A stretch of 41,068 nucleotides of DNA from CAZGRP01 sp964527995 (lineage in GTDB: Bacteria > Zhuqueibacterota > Zhuqueibacteria > Oceanimicrobiales > CAZGRP01), in assembly GCA_964527995.1 (NCBI GenBank), contig CAZGRP010000036.1:1-41068 (forward strand), read 5' to 3'. A program made the translations under genes and the position numbers. The notes under the pieces were generated by a model. That model had not been told where the DNA came from and made no database searches. It saw only the letters and a list, made by a program, of their open reading frames with translations. How positions within the stretch are numbered: position 1 is the stretch's first letter; each line of letters opens with the position of its first letter. Shown piece by piece: positions 8,174 to 15,657 of this stretch.

Positions 8174-8853
8174 TCCTCGTCCTTCAGTCGTCTCGGGTAC
8201 ATTTTCGCAAACAGATATTCGCGGCTGTCGTAGAGAACGGGCAGGCCGCGGACCAGGTTCATGGCCACAACCAGGTATACGAGCACCTGCTTCGTCGCTT
8301 GCAGAGTGACATGCAGACCGGCAGCGAGCGAGAAAATGCCGGCCGTTGCCGCCTTGTCGAGGGTGATGAGCGCGCCGATGACCACGAACACAGCCACCTT
8401 GCCGGCGGCGTAGGAGGAGCGGCTGAAGGGCGAGGCAACCAGAAACCACGTCAGGCGCGAACGCATCATGGTTTTCTCGCCAAAGGGCGTCTTACCATGC
8501 GCGAAAGCAACGCTGCGTACCGTATCCACCAGAAAGCTGCGGGTGACGATGACGATGGGCACCCAGACACCGACGCGATGAACAAAAGCGAAGTAGATCC
8601 AGAAGATGTGCTCGACGATCCGGTCCCCGGTGATGTCGAACAAGGCACCGAAGTCCGAGGCCACATTCAGCTTACGTGCCAGATAGCCGTCGAGAGAATC
8701 CATGTAGATGATGAACATGGTCAACAACAGTGCGAAGGCGGCGAAGTAGGCGGAGAGAGAATAGCAGGTAATGGCCACAAAAGCCAGAAGAATGCGCGCC
8801 AGCGTCACCAGATTCGGTGCCATCTGGGCACTGGCAGAGGTTTCGACCTTCAT
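8170..8853 (-). CDS. CDP-alcohol phosphatidyltransferase, PgsA-like
   Basis: 227-residue integral membrane enzyme that transfers a phosphatidyl group from a CDP-activated lipid to an alcohol. The family signature is complete and correctly spaced: Asp52, Asp55-Gly56, Ala59-Arg60, Gly69, Asp73 and Asp77 (DSLDGYLARKLNVASDFG then DITGD). About five or six hydrophobic segments are visible. It sits 44 bases after rtcA and overlaps the HAD phosphatase. The acceptor (glycerol phosphate, inositol phosphate or another) is not decided by the motif, but pairing with a phosphatase favours a phosphorylated product such as phosphatidylglycerol phosphate. Confidence 0.93.
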   Translation of the reverse strand: MKVETSASAQMAPNLVTLARILLAFVAITCYSLSAYFAAFALLLTMFIIYMDSLDGYLARKLNVASDFGALFDITGDRIVEHIFWIYFAFVHRVGVWVPIVIVTRSFLVDTVRSVAFAHGKTPFGEKTMMRSRLTWFLVASPFSRSSYAAGKVAVFVVIGALITLDKAATAGIFSLAAGLHVTLQATKQVLVYLVVAMNLVRGLPVLYDSREYLFAKMYPRRLKDED

Positions 8854-8897
8854 CCTTCACCCATGCGTGAAAAAGTGCCGTTCGCTTCCCCCTCTCC

Positions 8898-9938
8898 TCA
8901 GAGACCGGGCGCGTGAGCCTCGATCACGACTTCTCCCTCCTGCCCGAGGGGGCCGGCGATCTCACCCTGTACCGGCAAAAACTTGCGAACGACCTGCCAG
9001 TTGGTGAGCAGGTGCGCGGTGACGACAGGAGTGCGGAATCGCGATGTACCGGCTGCCAGGGAAAGGGGCAGAAGGATCTGGTCCGCCAGGTATTCATCGA
9101 AGACACCCTGGGTGTGCTCGAACCGGAGAAAAGCATCCACAGCCTCATCGGCCACCTTCTCGGCCGGTTTGCCGCGGGCGCCGAGGGCGTAGTAGCAGGC
9201 CGTTGACGCTTCGTACTCGGCCAGCAGTAGCAGCATGGTGTTGGGGTCACGGGCGTGAAGTTCGACAATGCGGATATTGGGCGCATAGCCGGCCGCACGC
9301 AGGCGCGATTCGGCCTGGCGGCGCTGGCGCTCGGCCACACTTCGCTTCAGATTGGCGAAAGCAGAAATGCCGGTCAGTTGCATCAGACGGCCGCGGTCGA
9401 GCAGGACCAGCGGCTGCGGCGCCTTCACAGGTCGAATCTGAACCTTGACTTCACCGCCTCCGGAGGGGTAGAACCCCGCCCTTGCCATGGCCAGACTGGC
9501 ATCGAAACCGAGGCGCCGCAAGAACGGCAGCCATTGAAGCTCCAGGTAGTGAAAACAGGGGGCCCAGGCAACGTGTGTTCCGCCGGTGACCGTGACCGTG
9601 GATGGAGCGTCTGCCAGACTGAGAGGATAGAATATCGTTTGCACAACCAGCCCGGTGGCACCGGCAGTGCCGATATCGAAGCGGTACGTACCGGCACGCA
9701 CCTGTCGCGGCTGGAACGTCAGCTCGGTCGCGCCCACCCGGGCACCGCTGACCTCGGCCTGGCAGACAGCCGCGGCCGCCTCGACGCTCTTCAGGTGTTG
9801 CGGTCGCAAGCCCGGGGTTCGACGGCCAGCGCGGATATTGAACATCCGGAACGGCTTTCCCGTGATGCACGACAGCGACAGCGAGGTGCGCAGAATCTGG
9901 CCACCACCTTCGCCAAAGGCGCCATCGATCTCCAGCAT
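8898..9938 (-). CDS. rtcA: RNA 3'-terminal phosphate cyclase RtcA
   Basis: 346-residue enzyme that converts an RNA 3'-phosphate to a 2',3'-cyclic phosphate using ATP through an enzyme-AMP intermediate. Seen: GEGGGQILRTSLSLS at the N-terminus, NIRAGRRTPGLRPQH, FYPSGGGEV, and HLLTNW, in which the adenylated histidine falls at residue 309, the same number as in the E. coli enzyme. The start follows GGAGAG. No rtcB ligase or rtcR regulator lies beside it, so the usual rtc operon is broken up here. It is placed between a DegP-like protease and lipid genes. Confidence 0.96.
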   Translation of the reverse strand: MLEIDGAFGEGGGQILRTSLSLSCITGKPFRMFNIRAGRRTPGLRPQHLKSVEAAAAVCQAEVSGARVGATELTFQPRQVRAGTYRFDIGTAGATGLVVQTIFYPLSLADAPSTVTVTGGTHVAWAPCFHYLELQWLPFLRRLGFDASLAMARAGFYPSGGGEVKVQIRPVKAPQPLVLLDRGRLMQLTGISAFANLKRSVAERQRRQAESRLRAAGYAPNIRIVELHARDPNTMLLLLAEYEASTACYYALGARGKPAEKVADEAVDAFLRFEHTQGVFDEYLADQILLPLSLAAGTSRFRTPVVTAHLLTNWQVVRKFLPVQGEIAGPLGQEGEVVIEAHAPGL

Positions 9939-10063
9939 GGGACTCTCCGCTCACAGAAACGGCTGCAAGGGGACGCAGCAGGGCAACACAGCAGACTCAC
10001 CGGCCTGACCCTGTAAGTTAACGCGGGCGCGTCGAAAAGTCAAGAAACCCCGGCTTTCCGGTG

Positions 10064-11497
10064 CTATAACTCGAAGGCAACAAACCGCAGGCGGCCGGCG
10101 CGCTCGATCTGCAAAACCACAGGCCGGGTTGTGCCGATCCGGGCGACAGCGCTTCGCAAGTCGACAATGCCGGTCACCCATCTGCCGTTCACCCGATAAA
10201 TCACATCGCCTGGCAGCAAGCCGAAATCGGAAGACGGGGTGTCTGCGGCGCGCGCAGCCACCACCACTCCTTTGTGGTACCTGAGGGAAGGCAGCATCCG
10301 GGCGATCCTTTTGTCGAGGTCGAGGCCGAGGATTCCGAGTCTGGCAATCAGGTTTCTCTCCGGCGTGACCAGGGCGGCGAAGCGACTCGGGTCCTCGGGC
10401 CGCTCTGCCACCGAGACGCGCACGGTGAGAGTGTCGGCGCCACGAAACACCTGCAGCGTCACCACGTCTCCGATGGCGCGGCGGTAGAGATCCACGTCGA
10501 ATTGGCGGCCGTTCTCCATCGCTTTTCCGTTCAGCGCCAGGACAATGTCACCGACGCGCAGGCCGGCCCGGCTCGCCGGTCCTCCCGGGAACACGTCCCC
10601 GAGCACCACACCCCAGTCGCGCGCCAGTCTCAGACCCCCTGCCAGCGTCGGCGTGATGGTCTGGGCGTACACGCCAATCTCGCCGCGCCGAACCCTGCCG
10701 GTTTTGCGAACCTGATCGAATACATTGCGAACGATATTGGACGGCGCCGCGAAACCGATGCCTTCGTTTCCGCCTGACTGGGAGAAGATGAAGGTGTTGA
10801 TGCCAACGACACGACCCCGGCTGTCCACCAACGGTCCGCCGCTGTTCCCGGGGTTGATGGGTGCGTCAGTCTGCAGGTAGATCATCGGGTCCTCGGGCCG
10901 CAACTGGCGAGCGACAGCGCTGACAATGCCCATGGTCACTGAATTCTCCAGACCGAAAGGGCTACCGAAGGCCAGAACCAGTTGACCTTGCCGGAGTTCG
11001 TCCGAGTCCCCCAACTGCAAAAAGGGCAGGCCCTCCAAATCGACCTTGAGTACTGCGAGATCTGTCTCTTTGTCGATATCCACGATCTGAGCTCCGACCA
11101 CCTTCCCCCTGCCCTTGAGAATCGAACGGCGGCCGGCCATTTCGACGGGATTCGGCGCCAGGATCACCTGCACTCGTTGCGCGTTCGCCACCACATGCGC
11201 ATTGGTCACGATGTATCCATCGGGGTCGAGAATGACCCCCGATCCTGTACTGCGCTGCTTCACCAGTAAGCTCGCCGAGCTCTGCGTAAGCCCCTGAACC
11301 GGCGTGTACCCCGTGGCCACAACCTGCACCACCGCCGGGCGCACACGCTGTGCCAGCGTCTCGAAGGCGGCATTCAAGTCGTGAAGCGCCTGCAGTTGTC
11401 CTTGCACCGGCCTTGTCTGGGCCAGTCCCATGAGGGCGAATGGCAGAATGCCACTCACCACGACCAAGAGTCCAAAAGAACGTGCCTTGAGTTTCAT
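10064..11497 (-). CDS. DegP/HtrA-type periplasmic serine protease with two PDZ domains
   Basis: 477-residue protease or chaperone of envelope protein quality control. Residues 1-26 form a signal peptide (hydrophobic run to MGLAQ). The trypsin-like domain has catalytic His101 (TNAHVV), Asp146 (ETDLAVL) and Ser219 (NPGNSGGPL). PDZ1 spans about 280-365 and PDZ2 about 390-470. The start at 11497 was chosen because it opens the signal peptide and has AAAGGTG six bases upstream; a longer frame adds 29 residues without such signals. A weak CCGG-AAAG-CCGG hairpin follows the stop, and rtcA starts 125 bases downstream. Confidence 0.95.
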   Translation of the reverse strand: MKLKARSFGLLVVVSGILPFALMGLAQTRPVQGQLQALHDLNAAFETLAQRVRPAVVQVVATGYTPVQGLTQSSASLLVKQRSTGSGVILDPDGYIVTNAHVVANAQRVQVILAPNPVEMAGRRSILKGRGKVVGAQIVDIDKETDLAVLKVDLEGLPFLQLGDSDELRQGQLVLAFGSPFGLENSVTMGIVSAVARQLRPEDPMIYLQTDAPINPGNSGGPLVDSRGRVVGINTFIFSQSGGNEGIGFAAPSNIVRNVFDQVRKTGRVRRGEIGVYAQTITPTLAGGLRLARDWGVVLGDVFPGGPASRAGLRVGDIVLALNGKAMENGRQFDVDLYRRAIGDVVTLQVFRGADTLTVRVSVAERPEDPSRFAALVTPERNLIARLGILGLDLDKRIARMLPSLRYHKGVVVAARAADTPSSDFGLLPGDVIYRVNGRWVTGIVDLRSAVARIGTTRPVVLQIERAGRLRFVAFEL

Positions 11498-11882
11498 GAT
11501 TGTCACCTTTCCTGCATGTGAGATGTCGGGGAAGCGTAGCCTGTCATTAGGAACAGTCATCGAGGCGGCAAGAATTTCGTCCACTAAATAACTGGAAACA
11601 ATCGCGTTTCTTCTCGATCCGAGCCGCAGCTTCGGAATATCTCGTCCCTCTCAAGCATTTCCAATTGTAGGGTACCCGCATTCCGCAGGAGAAGGGGTTG
11701 TCCAGGAAGCCTGTATTTCATGTCAACTGCGTTTTTCTGCCTTTGTGACAGCCTCAGCCGAGACGGCTCACCGCCGGTGGGACAATAGCTCGCTCAAGAG
11801 TCCACGCAAGTTTGGCGCCCACGAATGCTCGTCCGAGTCTTCCGACTCACGCAAGAACCCACTTGATCGAAGGCCACGAAGA
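11498..11882. other. Divergent intergenic region, no gene seen
   Basis: About 385 bases between the divergent DegP-like and Omp85 genes. Open frames extend the flanking genes into it, but neither extension has a ribosome binding site and both would push the signal peptides inward. Promoters for both operons should lie here; I saw no pair of boxes as good as those elsewhere in the window. Confidence 0.6.
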
Positions 11883-13163
11883 ATGTCACTGCACTCGAAA
11901 AGGTCGCGAACGCGCACGGGCCTGACAGTCTGCCTTATCGCCGTCATCTACGGATGGCTGGGGCCCCAAGCGATGGCGGCAGCCGCTGAGGCTCGCCCCG
12001 AGACAACGCGCGTTGAGCCCTACGCAAGCCACCACAGCATTGCCCGGCGTGTACTGGCTTTTCCCAGCCGGCTGTGGCATGCGGTCTGGTCTCCGCTCGG
12101 GGAGGTGATGATCTGGGAGGAGAGGACCGCCTTCCACAAGCGCGCCATGGACTTTCTGCTCAACGATGATCGAACCGGCGGCTTCATCCCGATGATCTCT
12201 CTGGGAGGAGCCACCGGCGCCGGACTGGGCGGGAAGTTCTTTCACAACAATCTCTTCGGCCAGGGTAAGAAAGCTTCGCTGGCAGGCATTTTTTCCGGAA
12301 CCCAGAATTATTTTGTCGACGCCGGACTGTTCGATCCAAGTCCGGCAGCCTTGCCGTTCTCCGTAGGTCTAACCATGAACTACATCAAGGACAGCGAAGA
12401 GGACTTCTTCCCCGGGGGATTCGAATCCCGCCTCGCCGACGAACGTAATTACGCCTTCGATCAGATGAGGCTGGATGCGCAACTCAGCGCCCACGCCACC
12501 CGCTTCGCCGCCATCGCGGTTACAGCCGGCTGGCGGCGGACGAACGTGCGCAAGACCAGCAGACGGTTGCCGGCCCTGCCGGACGACACTCCCGGCCTCG
12601 GTCGCTACGCGCTCTTCGAGGTCGGCGCCGCAGCGCGGCTTGGGTGGAAGAATCCACCGGCTTATCCCACGCAGGGATTCGAGGTTCTGGCCGCTGTCAG
12701 CCATGCGAGGCAAACCGACGGTCCGCTCTACGGCTACACGCGTTTCACCGGCGAACTGCGCACTTATGTGCCTCTTTATCGCGGCAATCGCATCCTGGCC
12801 CTGCGGGTGCAGCTGCAGCGAGTGCGCCCCGACGCCGGGCGGCGGGTACCTTTCATGGAGCAGCCTGTGCTCGGCACCTCGCTGTCGTTGCGCGGCTATG
12901 AACGAAACCGCTTCCGCGATACGGGCAGCCTTCTGGTCAACCTGGAGTATCGCTACCCTGTCTGGGATACCTGGAGCGCTGTGTTCTTTTTCGACCAGGG
13001 CCAGGTTTTCAACCGGGCGAGCGAACTGCGGCTGAACCGGTTCAAGCGTGCATTCGGTACCGGCATCCATTTCCGCAGCCGCTTGGGATTCATTGCCCGT
13101 CTGGAAGTCGGCGTGAGCAGCGAAAGGGTGAGGCCTCTGTTACAATTCGAGCAACTTTTCTAA
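11883..13163 (+). CDS. Omp85/BamA-family outer-membrane barrel protein without POTRA domains
   Basis: 426 residues from this start. A signal peptide (LTVCLIAVIYGWLGPQAMAAAA) precedes a short linker and a surface-antigen-type barrel. Family marks are the LRGYERNRFRD motif (the lid-loop L-R-G-Y of Omp85 proteins), LVNLEYRYPVWD, AVFFFDQGQVFNR, and a terminal Phe as expected for BAM substrates. The N-terminal part is too short for POTRA repeats, so it is more like stand-alone Omp85 barrels or the barrel parts of patatin-like fusions than BamA or TamA. It is the first gene of a seven-gene operon; the next gene starts ten bases after its stop. Its role may be to deliver or display the two lipoproteins encoded behind it. 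Confidence 0.88.
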   Translation: MSLHSKRSRTRTGLTVCLIAVIYGWLGPQAMAAAAEARPETTRVEPYASHHSIARRVLAFPSRLWHAVWSPLGEVMIWEERTAFHKRAMDFLLNDDRTGGFIPMISLGGATGAGLGGKFFHNNLFGQGKKASLAGIFSGTQNYFVDAGLFDPSPAALPFSVGLTMNYIKDSEEDFFPGGFESRLADERNYAFDQMRLDAQLSAHATRFAAIAVTAGWRRTNVRKTSRRLPALPDDTPGLGRYALFEVGAAARLGWKNPPAYPTQGFEVLAAVSHARQTDGPLYGYTRFTGELRTYVPLYRGNRILALRVQLQRVRPDAGRRVPFMEQPVLGTSLSLRGYERNRFRDTGSLLVNLEYRYPVWDTWSAVFFFDQGQVFNRASELRLNRFKRAFGTGIHFRSRLGFIARLEVGVSSERVRPLLQFEQLF

Positions 13164-13173
13164 CGGAATCCAT

Positions 13174-14895
13174 ATGCGCCTGTCGTGCCATCGGCTCCGG
13201 TTGAGGCTCTCCGTTCTCTTCCTGGCCGTTACGCTTGCCGGCTGCGCCGGCCAGCGGCCGTTTCAACAGCCCATCAAGTTGGTCGACCCCGACACCGTGG
13301 CGATCCCCCAACCCAAGGAGATCGAGGAAAACCAGATATGGGACATCGTCGATCAGACGTTCTTCAGTCAGGTCGGCAAACTCCTCGATCTGGGCTGGAC
13401 CGGGCGCCGGATCGGCAGGTTCCTCGGCCTCGCCGGGCCGGAAGAGGCCCACGATGTCGACGCTGTCGGCGAGGTTGCAACCTCGAGCTGGTTCACGCGC
13501 CGGCACTACTGGCACCGGATGAGCCGCGAAGAATTGCGGCGTGGGCCCAATGTCACCCATGGACCCGACACCAGCGGCACCTGGACGATCGTCTCCGGAA
13601 AGTTCGAAGGCGGTACGGCAGGTTTCACGATCGAGGACAGCCACGGCGACCGCTACCTGCTGAAGTTCGACGCCCTCGGCTGGCCTGAGATGGGGTCGGC
13701 GGCGGAAGTGATTTCGACCAAAATCTTCTACGCTGCCGGCTACAACGTGCCACAAAACACCATCGTGGTCTTCTCGCCGTCGATCCTGCGGGTGGGCGAA
13801 AAGGCCAGGGTGGCCGGCGCCAACAAGATCAAACGAAAGATGACACCCAAAGACGTGAACCGAATTCTGTCGAAGGTGAACCGGCGGACCGACGGTCTCA
13901 TTCGTGCCATGGCCAGCAAATTCCTGCCGGGTCGGCCCGTGGGCGTTTTCGCCTTTGAGGGCCGCCGGAAAGATGACGCCAATGACCGGGTCGACCACCA
14001 GCACCGGCGCGAACTGCGCGGCTTGCGCATGATCAGCGCCTGGCTGAACGACGCCGATCGGCGCGCCGCCAACACCCTGAACCTGTACACCGATGCCCAG
14101 TACGTCCGTCACTATCTGATCGATTTCGGCTCGACCCTGGGAAGCAACAACAAATTCCCGCATGGCCCGAAGTACGGCTATGAATACCTGTTCGACCCGC
14201 GCACGATCGCCAAATCTTATTTCTCACTGGGTCTGTGGGAACGCCCGTGGCTCGACGACTATCAGGTCCAGTATCCTTCGATCGGATATTTCGAGTCGGA
14301 AAACTTCGATCCTTTCTCCTGGGTGCCGACTTACCCGAATCCGGCGTTTGAGAAGATGACGCTTCGCGACGCCTTCTGGGGTGCCAAAATCGTCATGTCG
14401 TTCACCGACGAAGACCTGAGGGCCATCGTCGCCAGCGGCAAGCTGAGCAACCCGGCAGCGGAGGCGTATCTTCTGCGCCAGCTCATCCGGCGGCGCGATA
14501 AAATCGGCCGCGCCGTCTTCAGCCGCATCAACCCCCTCGACAGGTTCAAGCTGGCGAGGTTGCCGGGTGACACGCTGGCGCTGACTTTTTCCAATCTGGC
14601 CGTGGAAGGCCATCTGATTCCCGAAAGGCATTATCGCTACCGTGTGTTCGTGGACGGCAAACGCAGGACCGGATGGAAAAGAGCGCCACGACCTCGTATC
14701 GACCTGGACACCTGGATCTTCGCTGCCCCCCGAACAAGCCATTCCAGCTCGCATCGCCGGCAGTCGATCCTGCGGCTGCAGCTCCGGTCCTCGAAAATGC
14801 AGGGGGACGGCTGGAGCAAGAAGATCGATGTCTACATCCGCTTGCCGGCCGAAGGCCGCGAACCCGCCGTCATCGCCCTGGCGCGGGAGGATTGA
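13174..14895 (+). CDS. Lipoprotein with PI3K/Fam20-like atypical kinase motifs
   Basis: 573 residues. The lipobox LAGC gives lipidated Cys24, so the protein should sit in the periplasm or outer membrane. I recognise no named family, but the order of residues is that of a protein-kinase-like fold: a beta strand with Lys164 (YLLKFD), a helix with Glu178 (GSAAEVISTKIFYAAGY), then WLNDADRRAANTLN with Asp295 and Asn300 five residues apart, and YLIDFGS with Asp317-Phe-Gly. The D-R-x3-N...IDFG pattern is that of PI3-kinase-like and Fam20-like catalytic loops. A Gly-containing loop (SGKFEGGTAG, 141-150) precedes the lysine. About 255 residues follow the DFG with no known domain. It is encoded between an Omp85 barrel and a phosphoesterase-like lipoprotein, with no gap to the latter. 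Kinase activity is inferred. Confidence 0.72.
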   Translation: MRLSCHRLRLRLSVLFLAVTLAGCAGQRPFQQPIKLVDPDTVAIPQPKEIEENQIWDIVDQTFFSQVGKLLDLGWTGRRIGRFLGLAGPEEAHDVDAVGEVATSSWFTRRHYWHRMSREELRRGPNVTHGPDTSGTWTIVSGKFEGGTAGFTIEDSHGDRYLLKFDALGWPEMGSAAEVISTKIFYAAGYNVPQNTIVVFSPSILRVGEKARVAGANKIKRKMTPKDVNRILSKVNRRTDGLIRAMASKFLPGRPVGVFAFEGRRKDDANDRVDHQHRRELRGLRMISAWLNDADRRAANTLNLYTDAQYVRHYLIDFGSTLGSNNKFPHGPKYGYEYLFDPRTIAKSYFSLGLWERPWLDDYQVQYPSIGYFESENFDPFSWVPTYPNPAFEKMTLRDAFWGAKIVMSFTDEDLRAIVASGKLSNPAAEAYLLRQLIRRRDKIGRAVFSRINPLDRFKLARLPGDTLALTFSNLAVEGHLIPERHYRYRVFVDGKRRTGWKRAPRPRIDLDTWIFAAPRTSHSSSHRRQSILRLQLRSSKMQGDGWSKKIDVYIRLPAEGREPAVIALARED

Positions 14896-15468
14896 ATGCG
14901 CTTATCGTCAACAGGCCTGGCGGCCGCTCGAGGCACGGAAAACGTCGATCACAGCCCGGCGGAAGCGAGGTCTGCCATGCGGAATGAAGACCAGCGGATG
15001 GCGCCGGGGAGCAGGCGAGGCGAGATACGGTCCTCATTCTTTTCGGCCTGTGCGCTGCTGTTCGCGGTCGTCCTGGCGGGCTGTGCCCGGCAGGGCCTCC
15101 TCACCCGCACGCTCCCTCCCGAGCGCCTGCCGGCGGCCACACGGGTGACGGCCGACACCCTGGCACCACGGTTTCTTGTTTACGGCGACAACCGTCCCGA
15201 CTGGCGTGTGGCGCAAAAATTCCTCAGCCGCTCGAGCTGGCTGACGTGGAGGATGGCCCTGGTGCCCTTCTACCAGATCTACTGGCTTGGAAACGGCGTG
15301 CTTGGAACCATCAACCTCATCCGCCGGCTGCCCGACTATGGAGACCGGGAGAGCCGGAGGGTAGCCCGAGCCATGCTCGCCTATGCCTCCCGCAACCCGG
15401 TCGACTTCGTCCTCAATACGGGCGACATCGTTACGGACGGCCGCAATTTGCCGGAAAGAGACAACTGA
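14896..15468 (+). CDS. Lipoprotein with metallophosphoesterase N-terminus, truncated at a scaffold gap
   Basis: 190 residues as read. A strong GGGAGG five bases upstream supports the ATG directly after the previous stop. A signal peptide and lipobox LAGC give Cys63; an internal ATG at 14977 is an alternative start. FLVYGDNR (Asp98) and FVLNTGDIVTDGR (Asp177) match the first two metal-binding blocks of calcineurin-like phosphoesterases. The later blocks (GNH and the histidine motifs) are absent because the frame stops seven codons after the second block. The break coincides with the first base of a 55-nt sequence repeated after the N gap (15448 and 15603). The truncation may therefore be an assembly fault, a deletion in part of the population, or real. 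Its TGA overlaps the next ATG (TGATG). Confidence 0.7.
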   Translation: MRLSSTGLAAARGTENVDHSPAEARSAMRNEDQRMAPGSRRGEIRSSFFSACALLFAVVLAGCARQGLLTRTLPPERLPAATRVTADTLAPRFLVYGDNRPDWRVAQKFLSRSSWLTWRMALVPFYQIYWLGNGVLGTINLIRRLPDYGDRESRRVARAMLAYASRNPVDFVLNTGDIVTDGRNLPERDN

Positions 15469-15657
15469 TGAGATCCTTTCTCCGAAAAGTGGTGGACATC
15501 CGNNNNNNNNNNNNNNNNNNNNNNNNNNNNNNNNNNNNNNNNNNNNNNNNNNNNNNNNNNNNNNNNNNNNNNNNNNNNNNNNNNNNNNNNNNNNNNNNNN
15601 NNTTGCCGGAAAGAGACAACTGATGAGATCCTTTCTCCGAAAAGTGGTGGACATCCG
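15448..15657. other. Scaffold gap (100 N) flanked by a 55-nt exact duplication
   Basis: N run 15503-15602. The 55 bases at 15448-15502 are identical to 15603-15657. The copy contains the last six codons and stop of the phosphoesterase frame and the first codons of the transporter. As at 2635-2844, this looks like one shared 55-mer at two contig ends. Unlike that case, missing coding sequence is suspected here because the phosphoesterase stops exactly at the junction. Confidence 0.9.

Noticed and set aside
10027..10063. Terminator after the DegP-like gene
   Set aside because: The stem is only CCGG-AAAG-CCGG and the following T-run is interrupted (TTTCTTGACTTTT); too weak to list as a feature.
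15383..15622. Transporter reading frame starting before the scaffold gap
   Set aside because: It reads through the 100-N block only because N is translated as unknown. The identical ATG after the gap at 15623 is the natural start.
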